From Hyphomicrobiales bacterium (GTDB lineage: Bacteria; Pseudomonadota; Alphaproteobacteria; Rhizobiales; Rhizobiaceae), in assembly GCA_900472785.1 (NCBI GenBank), contig UCJH01000020.1, forward strand, positions 64,388 to 128,387: a DNA stretch of 64,000 bases. Reading direction: 5' to 3'. A program made the position numbers and the translations under genes. The notes below the pieces were generated by a model. The model saw nothing but the letters and a program-made list of their open reading frames with translations, had not been told where the DNA came from and ran no database searches. This document shows, piece after piece, positions 24,149-33,303 of the stretch (position 1 is its first letter; every line of letters starts with the position of its first letter).

Positions 24149-25000
24149 TTACTCGGCCGATGTCCGCTGTGTCTCCATACGGGCAGTCCGCCACGAGGAC
24201 CAGAGGAAGGCGACAATGAAGATCAGGGTCATCAGGAGCACGATGGTCGGTGCGGGCGCACTGTCGATGAAGAATGACAGGTAGACGCCGGTAAAAGAGG
24301 CAGCGGTCGCGACCAACACCGCGACGATGAGCATCATCCCCATCGTCCGGGTGAGCAGAAAAGCAATGGCGCCGGGTGCGATCAGCATGGCGATGGCAAG
24401 GATGAGGCCGACGGCCTTCAACGCGCCGACGATCGTCAGCGACAGCAGCGCAAGCAATCCATAATGGAGCCAATTGACCCGCAGGCCGACGGCCTTCGCC
24501 TGGGCCGGATCGAAGGCGTGCAACAGGAAATCCCGCCATTTGAGCGCAAGAATGACGGTCGTCAGCAGGGCGATCAGGCCTGTTTCGAGGATATCGGGCC
24601 AGCCGATGCCAAGCATGTCGCCAAAGAGGATGTGGTCGAGATGAACGTCGCTCTGGATCTTGGTATAGAGAACCAGGCCAAAACCGAACATGCCCGAAAA
24701 GACCACGCCCATGACCGTATCCTGCTTGATGCGGCTGTTTTCCTTGAGATAGCCCGTCAGAAGCGCACAGGACATGCCGGCAGCAAAGGCGCCGACGGCG
24801 AACGGCAGGCCGACGATATAGGAGGTGACGACGCCTGGAAAAACCGCGTGCGAAATGGCGTCGCCCATCAGCGACCAGCCTTTCAGCACGAGAAAGCAGG
24901 AGAGCATCGCCGTCGGGATGGCCACCAGCACGGAGATCAGCAGCGCATTGCGCATGAAGGCGAATTCAAAGACAGCCATGAGCATGTCGAGCGATATCAT
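24149..25000 (-). CDS. sitD: Manganese/iron ABC transporter permease SitD
   Basis: A 283-residue inner-membrane permease of the ABC-3 (metal cation) family, with about eight hydrophobic segments and the family segments SCFLVLKGWSLMGDAISHAVFPGVV and GLILAIAMLIAPGAIAFLL. It is the last gene of sitABCD and overlaps sitC by 4 bases. With SitC it forms the Mn(II)/Fe(II) channel. Its C-terminus is basic and cytoplasmic. Confidence 0.92.
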   Translation of the reverse strand: MISLDMLMAVFEFAFMRNALLISVLVAIPTAMLSCFLVLKGWSLMGDAISHAVFPGVVTSYIVGLPFAVGAFAAGMSCALLTGYLKENSRIKQDTVMGVVFSGMFGFGLVLYTKIQSDVHLDHILFGDMLGIGWPDILETGLIALLTTVILALKWRDFLLHAFDPAQAKAVGLRVNWLHYGLLALLSLTIVGALKAVGLILAIAMLIAPGAIAFLLTRTMGMMLIVAVLVATAASFTGVYLSFFIDSAPAPTIVLLMTLIFIVAFLWSSWRTARMETQRTSAE

Positions 25001-25857
25001 GGGGTCACCTCAAGCGCTTCGGCGGTGCGCCTGCGGGCAGCAAGAAGACCATGTTTCGGAGCAAAGACGAAGGCGAGCAGAAAGATCAGCGTCTGCAGCA
25101 CGATAATGATGCCGCCGGTGGCGCCGTCGAGGAAATAGCTGAAATAGGCGCCTAAGAAGCTGGTCAGTGCGCCGATCGCGACGCTGATGATGATCAGCCG
25201 GGGAAAGCGGTCGGTGAGCAGATAGGCCGTCGCGCCGGGCGTGACCACCATGGCGATGACCAGGAAGGCACCGACCGTCTGCAGCGCGGCGACCGTGCAG
25301 GCCGACAACAGGGTGAAGAACAGCACCTTGAGGAAAGTCGTGCGCACACCGATCGAGCGGGCATGGCTTTCGTCGAAGAAGGTCACCATCAGGTCCTTCC
25401 ATTTGGCTGTCAGAATGATCAGCGAGATCACGCCGATCAGGGCGAGTTGCAGCGTATCTGCCGGCGTGATGGCAAGGATGTTGCCGAGCACGATCGTCTG
25501 GATGTTCACCGAGGTCGGCGACAGCGACACCATGAACAGGCCAAGGCCGAAGAAGGACGTGAAGATCAAACCGATAATGGTGTCTTCCTTCAGCCGGGTG
25601 CGCTGGTTGAGGAACAGCATCGCGGCGGCAGCTAGCCCGCCGGAAAAGAAGGCGCCGAGCGAAAAGGGCAGGCCGAGCATATAGGCGCCGGCGACGCCGG
25701 GAACGATCGCGTGCGAAAGCGCGTCGCCGATCAGCGACCAGCCTTTCAACATCAGATAGGAAGACAGGAAGGCGCAGACGGCGCCGACCAGCGCGCTCAC
25801 CCACATCGCGTTCAGCATGTAGTTATAAGTAAACGGCTCGACCAGCGTGGCGATCAT
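24997..25857 (-). CDS. sitC: Manganese/iron ABC transporter permease SitC
   Basis: A 286-residue ABC-3 family permease paralogous to SitD ([45 protein letters not shown]). ATG 25857 overlaps the sitB stop by 4 bases, and its stop overlaps the sitD start. The conserved GDALSHA segment lines the metal pathway in the family. Regulation is expected through the Mur-type regulator encoded divergently from sitA. Confidence 0.92.
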   Translation of the reverse strand: MIATLVEPFTYNYMLNAMWVSALVGAVCAFLSSYLMLKGWSLIGDALSHAIVPGVAGAYMLGLPFSLGAFFSGGLAAAAMLFLNQRTRLKEDTIIGLIFTSFFGLGLFMVSLSPTSVNIQTIVLGNILAITPADTLQLALIGVISLIILTAKWKDLMVTFFDESHARSIGVRTTFLKVLFFTLLSACTVAALQTVGAFLVIAMVVTPGATAYLLTDRFPRLIIISVAIGALTSFLGAYFSYFLDGATGGIIIVLQTLIFLLAFVFAPKHGLLAARRRTAEALEVTP

Positions 25858-26789
25858 CGGTCGTTCGCCTGCGGATCGATCTCGGGTTTGGCCGGTTGCG
25901 GCACCATCTGGCCGCATGCGCCATACATCACCAGCGGCCGCTCGTCGTCGGTGATGACAGACAATTGCCGTGGGTCGGCATCGTCATGAAGGCTGTCGCC
26001 ACCAAGCACGAAGTGGCGAAGCACGCCGCCGAAAGCAAGTTCGAGGTTTTCCCTCGTGAAGGTGGTCTCGGTCGGGCCGTAAGCCAGTACGGTATTTTTG
26101 AGCAGAATCGTGCGATCGCAGAATTCCGGAACGCTGCCGAGATTATGGGTCGATACCAGCATGACGCGGCCTTCGTCACGCAGCCCGATCAGCAGGCGGA
26201 TGATCGCATCTTCGGTCTTGACGTCGACGCCGGTGAAAGGCTCATCCAGCAGGATGACCCGTCCGTCCTGCGCCAGCGCCCTGGCAAGAAAGACGCGCTT
26301 CTTCTGGCCGCCCGACAATTCGCCGATCTGGCGCTTGCGGAAATCGCTCATGCCGACGCGCGCGAGCGCGGCCTCAACCGCCTCATGATCGGCCTTCTTT
26401 GCCATGCGCAGCATGTTCATGTGGCCATAACGCCCCATCATCACCACGTCTTCGACAAGAACCGGAAAATTCCAGTCGACTTCTTCGGCCTGCGGCACAT
26501 AGGCAACGAGGTTTTTCTTCAGGGCTTCCGGCACCGAAAGGCCGAGCACCGAGATTTCCCCGCGCGCCAGCCGGGCAAATCCCATGATCGCCTTGAACAG
26601 CGTCGACTTGCCGCTGCCGTTGACGCCGACCAGCGCCGTGATCGTGCCTGTCGGGATTTCGAAGGAGGCATCGAGCAAGGCCCGATGCCCGTTGCGATAG
26701 GTTACCGTTGCCCCGGAGACGCGGATGCCGCTTCCCGGCTTGCCCGGCGCAGGCATGTCGCTCGGCCGTGCTTTAACCTGGAGGTTCAT
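25854..26789 (-). CDS. sitB: Manganese/iron ABC transporter ATP-binding protein SitB
   Basis: A 311-residue ATPase. Walker A is GVNGSGKST, the Q-loop [12 protein letters not shown] is typical of metal importers, the signature is [15 protein letters not shown], Walker B is [12 protein letters not shown], and the H-loop is VSTHNLGSV. The C-terminal 40 residues ([16 protein letters not shown]...) are an extension seen in Rhizobium SitB proteins. It overlaps the sitA stop and the sitC start by 4 bases each. Confidence 0.93.
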   Translation of the reverse strand: MNLQVKARPSDMPAPGKPGSGIRVSGATVTYRNGHRALLDASFEIPTGTITALVGVNGSGKSTLFKAIMGFARLARGEISVLGLSVPEALKKNLVAYVPQAEEVDWNFPVLVEDVVMMGRYGHMNMLRMAKKADHEAVEAALARVGMSDFRKRQIGELSGGQKKRVFLARALAQDGRVILLDEPFTGVDVKTEDAIIRLLIGLRDEGRVMLVSTHNLGSVPEFCDRTILLKNTVLAYGPTETTFTRENLELAFGGVLRHFVLGGDSLHDDADPRQLSVITDDERPLVMYGACGQMVPQPAKPEIDPQANDR

Positions 26790-27691
26790 TGCAAAAGGCC
26801 CTTGGCGATGGTTTCGGATGTGACGCGCAGCAGATCGATATAGGTGGGAACCGGGCCGTCCGCTTCGCTGAGAGAATCAACATAGAGCACGCCGCCGTAT
26901 TTCACACCGGTCTCGCGTGCCACCTGCTGTGCTGGATCGGGCGAAATCGTGCTTTCCGAGAAAACCACCGGGATATTGTTGGCACGAACCGCGTCGATCA
27001 CCTTGCGGACCTGTTGCGGCGTGCCTTGCTGATCGGCGTTGATCGGCCACAGATAGAGTTCCTTCAAGCCGAAGTCGCGGGTGAGGTAGCTGAAGGCGCC
27101 TTCGCTTGAAACCAGCCAGCGCTTCTCTTCCGGAATCTTCGCTATTTCCGCCCGGATGGGGGCAATCGCCGCCTCGATCTTCTTCTTGTAGGCCTCGGCA
27201 TTGGCCTTGTAGGTCTCCGCATTGGCCGGATCGTATTTCACGAACGCGTCGCGGATATTGTCAACATAGATCAACGCGGCCGACGGCGACATCCAGGCAT
27301 GCGGGTTCGGCTTGCCGCTATACGGCCCTTCCGCAATGCCCATCGGCTCAATGCCCTCGGACACGACCACGCCGGGGATGGCATCGAAATTCTGGAAGAA
27401 TTTTTCGAACCAGAGTTCGAGATTGAGACCGTTCCAGAGGATCAGCTTGGCGTCGTGCGCCTTCAGGATGTCGCGCGGGGTTGGCTGGTAGTTGTGGATT
27501 TCTGCGCCGGGCTTGGTGATCGATTCGACGATGGCAGCGTCTCCTGCGACATTCTTTGCCATGTCGGCGATCACGGTGAACGTCGTGACGGCCTTGAACT
27601 TCTCCTGCGCCGCTGCGACGCCCGGAACCAGGACAGCGACTGCCAAGACTGTTGCTGCTGCGAGGATCGCACGTCTCGTCTGATCGATCAT
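26786..27691 (-). CDS. sitA: Manganese/iron ABC transporter substrate-binding protein SitA
   Basis: A 301-residue cluster A-I metal-binding protein. The signal peptide ([23 protein letters not shown]) precedes [20 protein letters not shown]. Metal ligands probably include the His in [10 protein letters not shown], the His in PNPHAWMSP, the Glu in [11 protein letters not shown] and an Asp near the C-terminus, as in SitA/PsaA. ATG 27691 follows AAGGGAG and is preferred to 27715. It is the first gene of sitABCD, divergent from mur. Confidence 0.94.
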   Translation of the reverse strand: MIDQTRRAILAAATVLAVAVLVPGVAAAQEKFKAVTTFTVIADMAKNVAGDAAIVESITKPGAEIHNYQPTPRDILKAHDAKLILWNGLNLELWFEKFFQNFDAIPGVVVSEGIEPMGIAEGPYSGKPNPHAWMSPSAALIYVDNIRDAFVKYDPANAETYKANAEAYKKKIEAAIAPIRAEIAKIPEEKRWLVSSEGAFSYLTRDFGLKELYLWPINADQQGTPQQVRKVIDAVRANNIPVVFSESTISPDPAQQVARETGVKYGGVLYVDSLSEADGPVPTYIDLLRVTSETIAKGLLQ

Positions 27692-27735
27692 TCCGAACTC
27701 CCTTGATTGTCCCATACAGCCCTAGGCGAATGATC

Positions 27736-27751
27736 TGCATAAGTCAATGCA
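27736..27751. promoter_or_regulatory. Inverted repeat in the sitA-mur intergenic region, candidate Mur operator
   Basis: TGCAT-N6-ATGCA (TGCATAAGTCAATGCA) is a perfect 5-bp inverted repeat 45 bases upstream of sitA, in the 120-base gap shared with the divergent Fur-family gene. A second TTGCAA-centred sequence lies near 27763-27770. Rhizobial Mur binds TGCA-containing palindromes upstream of sitA, so this is a good candidate; the match to any published consensus was not computed. Confidence 0.55.
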
Positions 27752-27811
27752 CATGAGAAGCATTTGCAACTGGCTATTTTCAAAACTTTCGTGCTTGGCT
27801 AGTGTCTGGCC

Positions 27812-28240
27812 ATGAAACAGAGCAAGAATCGTGTCGAGGAATTGGAGGGCCTCCTGCGGGACGGCGGCGTGCGTGTGACGCGCCAGCGTGCCGCCATTCT
27901 GAAAATCCTTGCGACCGCCGAGGATCACCCGGATGCAAACGAACTGCATCGCCGGGCGAAGGAAATCGATGCAACCGTCTCGCTCTCGACGGTCTACCGG
28001 ACACTTTCGGCGCTGGAGCAGCAGGGTGTCGTGCAGCGACATGCATTTGAAAGCGCCACTGCCCGCTTCGAGACCGCCGATGCCCCCCATCACGACCATC
28101 TGATCGATATCGACACCGGTGCGGTCATCGAATTTCGCTCAGACAAGATCGAGCAACTGCAGGCGGAAATCGCCGCGGAACTCGGCTATGACCTCGTCCG
28201 TCACCGTCTCGAACTCTACTGCCGAAAACGCAAGAACTGA
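27812..28240 (+). CDS. mur: Fur family regulator, probable manganese uptake regulator Mur
   Basis: A 142-residue Fur-family repressor. The winged helix is GVRVTRQRAAILKILATAED to LSTVYRTLSALEQQGVVQ, and the metal/dimer domain contains ADAPHHDHLIDIDTG and FRSDKIEQLQ. Only one C-terminal Cys (LYCRKRKN) is present and the CxxC zinc pairs of classical Fur are missing, as in rhizobial Mur. Divergence from sitABCD strongly supports a Mn-responsive role. Iron control in this group is normally by RirA/Irr instead. Confidence 0.88.
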   Translation: MKQSKNRVEELEGLLRDGGVRVTRQRAAILKILATAEDHPDANELHRRAKEIDATVSLSTVYRTLSALEQQGVVQRHAFESATARFETADAPHHDHLIDIDTGAVIEFRSDKIEQLQAEIAAELGYDLVRHRLELYCRKRKN

Positions 28241-28372
28241 CCGGCATTGACCAGTCCGTTGCGGATCAACCTGCGAACGACAGGTGAATGCCTCCGTCTC
28301 ATAGCCGGGCTTCAGGGAGCGCTCTCCTCACTGAGAATGATCGTTCGAGACAGCGATCGACGATCGCCTATT

Positions 28373-28389
28373 TTGTGCTTAGTGCACAA
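28373..28389. promoter_or_regulatory. Palindrome upstream of the sigma54 promoter, candidate NtrC site
   Basis: TTGTGC-TTAGT-GCACAA is a perfect 6-bp inverted repeat about 93 bases upstream of the -24 element at 28482. Its spacing suits an enhancer for NtrC (or another sigma54 activator), and it contains GTGCAC-like elements of NtrC sites. The exact consensus match is imperfect. Confidence 0.45.
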
Positions 28390-28481
28390 TTTTTGACAGC
28401 CATTGCCGATGATTTAGTCGCAGCAGAACGTGGCAAGGCGATTTTCGTCAAAAATCAGCTTGAATTGCCAGGATTTCGAAC

Positions 28482-28497
28482 TGGCACGGTGATTGCA
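28482..28497 (+). promoter_or_regulatory. Sigma54 (RpoN) promoter of the narK-nirBD operon
   Basis: TGGCAC-GGTGA-TTGCA fits the sigma54 -24/-12 consensus exactly (TGGCAC-N5-TTGCW). Transcription would begin near 28509, leaving a leader of about 165 bases before the transporter start. Nitrogen control through NtrC/RpoN is expected for nitrate/nitrite assimilation genes. Confidence 0.85.
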
Positions 28498-28509
28498 TTT
28501 GGATATGCG

Positions 28510-28673
28510 AGCCGAAAGGCTGCATTTTCGGCGTCCAACGCAGGGCGTCTCAAGCAAAGCCGCTGACCCAGGATATTCCGCGTACTTCTGTGCGTGTGCC
28601 TTGGCGTGCGGCGTTTTGTGTTTCCGACCCTTAACGATGGATTGGCACGACTTTGTCGGGCCGCGGAGAAGTC
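28510..28673 (+). promoter_or_regulatory. Structured 5' leader of narK-nirBD
   Basis: About 164 bases without a gene separate the sigma54 start site from the transporter. Short stems are visible: AGCC-GAAA-GGCT (28510-28521), ACGC-AGG-GCGT (28538-28548) and CGAC-TTT-GTCG (28648-28658). CCGAC at 28624-28628 could pair instead with GTCGG at 28655-28659, competing with the last stem next to the ribosome site. Nitrate-responsive antitermination by NasT-type ANTAR proteins acts on leaders in this position in other proteobacteria; no NasT gene is in the window. Confidence 0.4.
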
Positions 28674-29939
28674 ATGTCTGATTTTAAGAAAACGCATTTC
28701 ATGTCCGCCGGCGAGCCGGAGAAAGCGCTTTGGATTTCCACGGCCGCCTTTACCGTCTGTTTTGCCGTGTGGACGATCTTTGCGATCATCGGCATCCGCA
28801 TCAAGCAGGATCTCGGTCTGAGCGAGGCCGAGTTCGGGCTTCTGGTCGGTACCCCCGTGCTGACGGGGTCCGTCGTCCGCATCGTCCTTGGCATATGGAC
28901 GGGGCGCTACGGCGGCCGTGTCGTGTACACGCTGACCATGCTGGCATCGGCCTTGGCGACCTTTCTGCTCTCCTATGCGACGAGCTATTCCGAAATGCTC
29001 ATTGCCGGCCTGGGTGTAGGTCTTGCCGGCGGCTCCTTCGCGGTCGGCGTGGCCTATGTCTCCCCCTTCTTTCCGCCGGAAAAGCAGGGCACGGCGCTCG
29101 GCATCTTCGGTGCCGGAAATGTCGGGGCGGCGGTCACCAAGTTCGCGGCACCCTTTGTTCTCATCGCATGGGGATGGCAGGCCGTTGCAGAAATCTGGGC
29201 TCTCGTGCTGGCGGCAACCGCAATCATCTTCTGGTTCTCGACCACCGATGATCCGGCATTCCTTGACCGCCGCAATCGCCAGCTTCAACCCAAAAGCCTG
29301 CTGCAGGAATTCGCACCGCTGAAGAATGTGCAGGTCTGGCGCTTTTCGCTCTACTATGCGTTCGCCTTCGGTGGCTTCGTCGCGCTGTCCTTGTGGTTGC
29401 CCCGCTATCTCGTCGGTGTCTATGGCTTCAACCTTGGGGTCGCGGGCATGATCGCCGCCGCCTATTCCATACCCGGCAGTATCTTCCGCGCTTTCGGTGG
29501 TGTCCTGTCGGACAAAAAGGGTGCCAGAAGCGTCATGTACGCCATGCTGGTCGTTTCCGCCGTGGCTACCCTCATCCTGTCGCTGCCGGCCGCACCGGCA
29601 TCGGGCGTTGGCTTCGGCATCACCCCGGCCGTTTTCATTGTCGTCATCTTCGTGCTCGGCTTTTTCATGAGCCTCGGCAAGGCAGCCGTCTTCAAGCATA
29701 TCCCGGCCTACTACCCGGACAATGTCGGCGCTGTTGGCGGCATTGTCGGCATGATGGGCGGATTGGGCGGCTTCATTCTCCCGATCGCCTTCGGCCTCCT
29801 CAAGGACCTGACCGGCCTTTGGTCCAGCTGCTTCCTGCTGCTGTTCGCGATCGTCGCGATCTCTCTCATCTGGATGCACCTGTCCGTCAAACAAATGCAA
29901 CGCCAGGCGCTTTCCGCACCTGCGGCAGTCACAGCCTAA
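28674..29939 (+). CDS. NarK-type nitrate/nitrite MFS transporter
   Basis: A 421-residue major facilitator protein with about twelve membrane segments. The nitrate/nitrite porter signatures are GGSFAVGVAYVSPFFPPEKQG (first) and GKAAVFKHIPAYYPDNVG (second); the conserved Arg of segment 2 is in GSVVRIVLGIWTG. It imports nitrate or exchanges nitrate and nitrite for the assimilatory reductases. ATG 28674 is preferred to 28653 because GGAGAAG precedes it. It is followed by nirB after 16 bases. Confidence 0.92.
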   Translation: MSDFKKTHFMSAGEPEKALWISTAAFTVCFAVWTIFAIIGIRIKQDLGLSEAEFGLLVGTPVLTGSVVRIVLGIWTGRYGGRVVYTLTMLASALATFLLSYATSYSEMLIAGLGVGLAGGSFAVGVAYVSPFFPPEKQGTALGIFGAGNVGAAVTKFAAPFVLIAWGWQAVAEIWALVLAATAIIFWFSTTDDPAFLDRRNRQLQPKSLLQEFAPLKNVQVWRFSLYYAFAFGGFVALSLWLPRYLVGVYGFNLGVAGMIAAAYSIPGSIFRAFGGVLSDKKGARSVMYAMLVVSAVATLILSLPAAPASGVGFGITPAVFIVVIFVLGFFMSLGKAAVFKHIPAYYPDNVGAVGGIVGMMGGLGGFILPIAFGLLKDLTGLWSSCFLLLFAIVAISLIWMHLSVKQMQRQALSAPAAVTA

Positions 29940-29955
29940 CTGGGGATTTGGAAGT

Positions 29956-32403
29956 ATGACTCAGAAACTTGTGATCATCGGCAATGGGATGGCGCCGGGT
30001 CGGATGCTGGAAGAGCTGTTCGAGCGGTCGGCTGGGCTTTATGAGGTGACGATTTTCAATGCGGAGCCTCGGGTCAACTACGACCGGATCATGCTGTCGC
30101 CGGTTCTGTCAGGCGAGAAGGCCTATGAGGACATCGTCATCCATGGCGACGACTGGTATCGCGACCATGGGGTGACGCTGCATCGCGGCGCGCGGGTCAG
30201 CGGCATCGATCGGGCTGCGAAGACCGTAACGGCCGAGAACGGCATCACCGCACCTTACGACCGGCTGGTGATCGCCACCGGTTCGCTGCCCTTCATCATC
30301 CCGGTGCCGGGCCACCAGCTGCCGGGCGTGCTTGCCTATCGCGATCTCGACGATGTCGAGAAGATGCTCGCCATCGCCAGGAACAAGGGCAAGGCGATCG
30401 TCATCGGCGCCGGCCTTCTGGGGCTGGAGGCCGCCTATGGCCTGAAGCGCCAGGGCATGGACGTGACGGTCGTGCACCTGATGCCGACGATCATGGAACG
30501 CCAGCTCGATCCGGCCGCCGCCTATCTTCTGGAAAAGGCGCTGACCGAGCGCGGCATCGCCATCATCACCAAGGCCGACACCAAGGCGATCCTCGGCACC
30601 ACCCGTGTCGAGGGCGTCGAACTCAAGGACGGTCGCATTCTCGACGGCGAGATGGTCGTCATGGCCGTCGGCATCCGTCCGGCGTCGGCGCTGGCGAAAG
30701 AGGCCGGCATCGCCGTCAACCGCGGCATCGTCGTCGACGACGGCATGATGACCTCGGACCCGAACATCTACGCGCTCGGCGAATGCGCCGAACACCGCGG
30801 CACCTGCTACGGGTTGGTCGCGCCGCTTTATGAGAGCGCCCGCATCCTTGCCGACCGGCTGTGCGGCGGCAGCGGCGAATATGCAGGCTCGGTCGTCAAC
30901 ACCAAGCTCAAGGTCACCGGCATCAACCTGTTCTCGGCCGGCGATTTCGCCGAGGGAGACGACCGCGAGGAGATCGTGCTGCGCGATGCGACGGCCGGTG
31001 TCTACAAGCGGCTGGTCTTGAAGAATGACCGGATCATCGGCGCGGTGCTCTATGGCGAGACGGCGGATGGGTCGTGGTACTTCGACCTGATGAAGCGCGG
31101 CGTGCCGGTCACGGAAATGCGCGACACGCTGATCTTCGGCCAGGCCTACCAGGGCGGTTCGCCGCTCGATCCTGCGGCGGCGGTTGCGGCCCTGCCGGAC
31201 GATGCGGAGATCTGCGGCTGCAACGGCGTGTGCAAGGGCAAGATCACGGCGGCGATCACAGGCAAGGGCCTGACGACGCTCGACGACGTGCGGGCGCATA
31301 CCAAGGCCTCGGCCTCCTGCGGCTCCTGCACCGGGCTTGTCGAGCAGCTGATGGCGGTGACGCTCGGCGACGCCTACAATCCGGCCGCCGTCACGCCGAT
31401 GTGCAAATGCACCGGGCTTGGCCATGACGACGTCCGCCGGCTGATCAAGGCCAAGGGCCTGAAGACCATTCCGGCGGTGATGCAGGAACTGGAATGGAAG
31501 ACGTCGTGCGGCTGCGCCAAGTGCCGGCCGGCGCTCAACTACTATCTCGTCTGCGACTGGCCGGACGACTATGCCGACGACTACCAGTCGCGCTTCATCA
31601 ACGAGCGCGTCCATGCCAACATCCAGAAGGACGGCACCTATTCGGTGGTGCCGCGCATGTGGGGCGGGGTGACGAGTGCGTCGGAGCTGCGCGCGATTGC
31701 CGACGTCGTCGACAAGTTCGAGATCCCGATGGTCAAGGTCACCGGCGGCCAGCGCATCGACCTGCTCGGCATCGAGAAGGAGGACCTGCCGGCCGTCTGG
31801 GCCGATCTCGGCCAGGCCGGCTTCGTCTCGGGCCAGGCCTATGCCAAGGGGCTTCGCACGGTCAAGACCTGCGTCGGCTCCGACTGGTGCCGGTTCGGCA
31901 CGCAGGATTCGACCGGGCTCGGCATCCGCATCGAGAAGTTCATGTGGGGTTCGTGGACGCCGGCCAAATTGAAGCTGGCAGTCTCGGGCTGTCCGCGCAA
32001 CTGCGCCGAGGCGACCTGCAAGGACATCGGCGTCATCTGCGTCGACAGTGGCTTCGAGATCCACTTCGCCGGGGCCGCCGGCCTCGACATCAAGGGGACG
32101 GAGGTTCTCGGCCTGGTGAAGACCGAGGACGAGGCGCTCCAATACATCGTGGCGCTGACCCAGATGTATCGCGAGCAGGGCCATTATCTTGAGCGCATCT
32201 ACAAATGGGCGAAACGCATCGGGCTGGCCGAAATCCGCCGCCAGATCATGGACGATGCCGACAAGCGCCAGGGCTACTACCAACGCTTCGTCTTCTCCCA
32301 GACATTCGCCCAGGTCGACCCTTGGTCCGAACGCGTCTCCGGAAAACACAAACATGAGTTCAAACCGATGGCGACGGTTGCGTATTCGGAGGCGGCGGAG
32401 TGA
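29956..32403 (+). CDS. nirB: Assimilatory nitrite reductase (NADH), large subunit
   Basis: An 815-residue siroheme enzyme reducing nitrite to ammonium. The N-terminal FAD/NAD(P) module (residues 1-~400) has VIIGNGMAPGRMLEEL, VIGAGLLGLEAAYGL and an NADH fold. BFD-like [2Fe-2S] modules follow (CGCNGVCKGKI, SCGSCTGLV, then TSCGCAKCRPALNYYL). The C-terminal siroheme/[4Fe-4S] part has TCVGSDWCRFG and SGCPRNCAEATCKDIG, which supply the four Cys. Full length. It overlaps nirD by one base. Confidence 0.96.
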   Translation: MTQKLVIIGNGMAPGRMLEELFERSAGLYEVTIFNAEPRVNYDRIMLSPVLSGEKAYEDIVIHGDDWYRDHGVTLHRGARVSGIDRAAKTVTAENGITAPYDRLVIATGSLPFIIPVPGHQLPGVLAYRDLDDVEKMLAIARNKGKAIVIGAGLLGLEAAYGLKRQGMDVTVVHLMPTIMERQLDPAAAYLLEKALTERGIAIITKADTKAILGTTRVEGVELKDGRILDGEMVVMAVGIRPASALAKEAGIAVNRGIVVDDGMMTSDPNIYALGECAEHRGTCYGLVAPLYESARILADRLCGGSGEYAGSVVNTKLKVTGINLFSAGDFAEGDDREEIVLRDATAGVYKRLVLKNDRIIGAVLYGETADGSWYFDLMKRGVPVTEMRDTLIFGQAYQGGSPLDPAAAVAALPDDAEICGCNGVCKGKITAAITGKGLTTLDDVRAHTKASASCGSCTGLVEQLMAVTLGDAYNPAAVTPMCKCTGLGHDDVRRLIKAKGLKTIPAVMQELEWKTSCGCAKCRPALNYYLVCDWPDDYADDYQSRFINERVHANIQKDGTYSVVPRMWGGVTSASELRAIADVVDKFEIPMVKVTGGQRIDLLGIEKEDLPAVWADLGQAGFVSGQAYAKGLRTVKTCVGSDWCRFGTQDSTGLGIRIEKFMWGSWTPAKLKLAVSGCPRNCAEATCKDIGVICVDSGFEIHFAGAAGLDIKGTEVLGLVKTEDEALQYIVALTQMYREQGHYLERIYKWAKRIGLAEIRRQIMDDADKRQGYYQRFVFSQTFAQVDPWSERVSGKHKHEFKPMATVAYSEAAE

Positions 32404-32744
32404 TGGACATGAAAACCAACTGGATCGCAATCGGCGACATCTCCGATATTCCGCTGCGCGGCGCCCGCTGCGTCAAGACCCCGCAGGGCAAGATCGCCGT
32501 CTTCCGCACGGCCGAGAACGAGGTCTTCGCCATCGAGGACCACTGCCCGCACAAGGGCGGCCCCCTCAGCCAGGGCATCGTCCACGGCAAGGCCGTCACC
32601 TGCCCCCTCCACAACTGGGTCATCTCGCTCGAAACCGGAAAGGCGCTCGGTGCGGACGAAGGGGCAGTCAACACCATCGCCGTTCGCAACGAGGATGGTG
32701 CACTCTTCATCGCATTCGAAAGCCTGTTGATGGCGGCGGAATAG
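32403..32744 (+). CDS. nirD: Nitrite reductase (NADH) small subunit
   Basis: A 113-residue Rieske-fold subunit of NirBD. Unlike enterobacterial NirD, which lost the cluster, it keeps both ligand pairs: HCPHKGGPLSQG (Cys-x-His) and TCPLHNW (Cys-x2-His). It may therefore carry a [2Fe-2S] centre. ATG 32403 overlaps the nirB stop by one base; ATG 32409 and GTG 32400 are alternatives. In related genomes nasA (nitrate reductase) and cysG often follow, but not here. Confidence 0.93.
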   Translation: MDMKTNWIAIGDISDIPLRGARCVKTPQGKIAVFRTAENEVFAIEDHCPHKGGPLSQGIVHGKAVTCPLHNWVISLETGKALGADEGAVNTIAVRNEDGALFIAFESLLMAAE

Positions 32745-32764
32745 ATGCATGGAGCACGAAATGC

Positions 32765-32789
32765 CTTCTGTCAGCAAAGCTGACAGAAG
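32765..32789. terminator. Perfect 11-bp hairpin after nirD
   Basis: CTTCTGTCAGC-AAA-GCTGACAGAAG begins 21 bases after the nirD stop. No U-run follows on the plus strand, so it may be a Rho-dependent end, an mRNA stabiliser or a remnant of a mobile sequence. It separates the nitrite operon from the convergent VapBC pair. Confidence 0.55.
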
Positions 32790-32916
32790 AGGTAATAGCC
32801 GCGGAGCCCAGATGGCATGAGCATCCGTGCCCGCTGAAACCAAAGACACCTGTCTTCGTTGCGGGTCTAGCCGTGTCGAAACCAAACGGAAACGGTCGCA
32901 GGTCTATTTTCCATCG

Positions 32917-33303
32917 TCATGCGATCGCGATGTCGGTTTGGGAGAAATCATCTCCCTTGAAGAGCAATGGCTCGCCGCGCGTTGCTGCCAGCCCGTAGGA
33001 GAAGCAGTCGCCGTAGTTCAGTCCGGCGGGATGGCGCCCCTTGCCAAATTTACGCCAGGCTCTTCGCGCCGTGTCGATTTGTTCGACATCGACAGGAACG
33101 ACCTCCACGGCGGCTTTGTGAAGCCACAAATCCAGTTCGGCCGCGCCGGCGGACCCGAGGCGGGATTCGATCACCATCGATAATTCCAGCACCGTTGCCG
33201 CGGAAATCATCCTTACCGGATCATCGGCGATCTTTCGCTCCAGCGTTTCCGCTTCCGGTTCGCCCAGAACGATGGCCACGATTGCCGAGGTGTCGATGAC
33301 CAT
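32917..33303 (-). CDS. VapC-type PIN-domain ribonuclease toxin
   Basis: A 128-residue PIN-domain RNase. Conserved acidic residues are visible in VIDTSAIVAIVLGE (first Asp), ATVLELSMVIE (Glu), LNYGDCFSYGLA (Asp) and LLFKGDDFSQTD (Asp). VapC toxins cleave tRNAs or rRNA when freed from VapB. Its ATG (33303) overlaps the vapB stop by one base, so the two are translationally coupled. It looks intact. Confidence 0.92.
   Translation of the reverse strand: MVIDTSAIVAIVLGEPEAETLERKIADDPVRMISAATVLELSMVIESRLGSAGAAELDLWLHKAAVEVVPVDVEQIDTARRAWRKFGKGRHPAGLNYGDCFSYGLAATRGEPLLFKGDDFSQTDIAIA

Noticed and set aside
30109-32430. Long minus-strand open frame opposite nirB
   Set aside because: nirB is unmistakable on the plus strand; the reverse frame has no recognisable motif and is a high-GC shadow.
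32189-32998. Plus-strand frame overlapping the nirB end, nirD and beyond
   Set aside because: It is out of frame with both well-supported genes and its translation is low-complexity.
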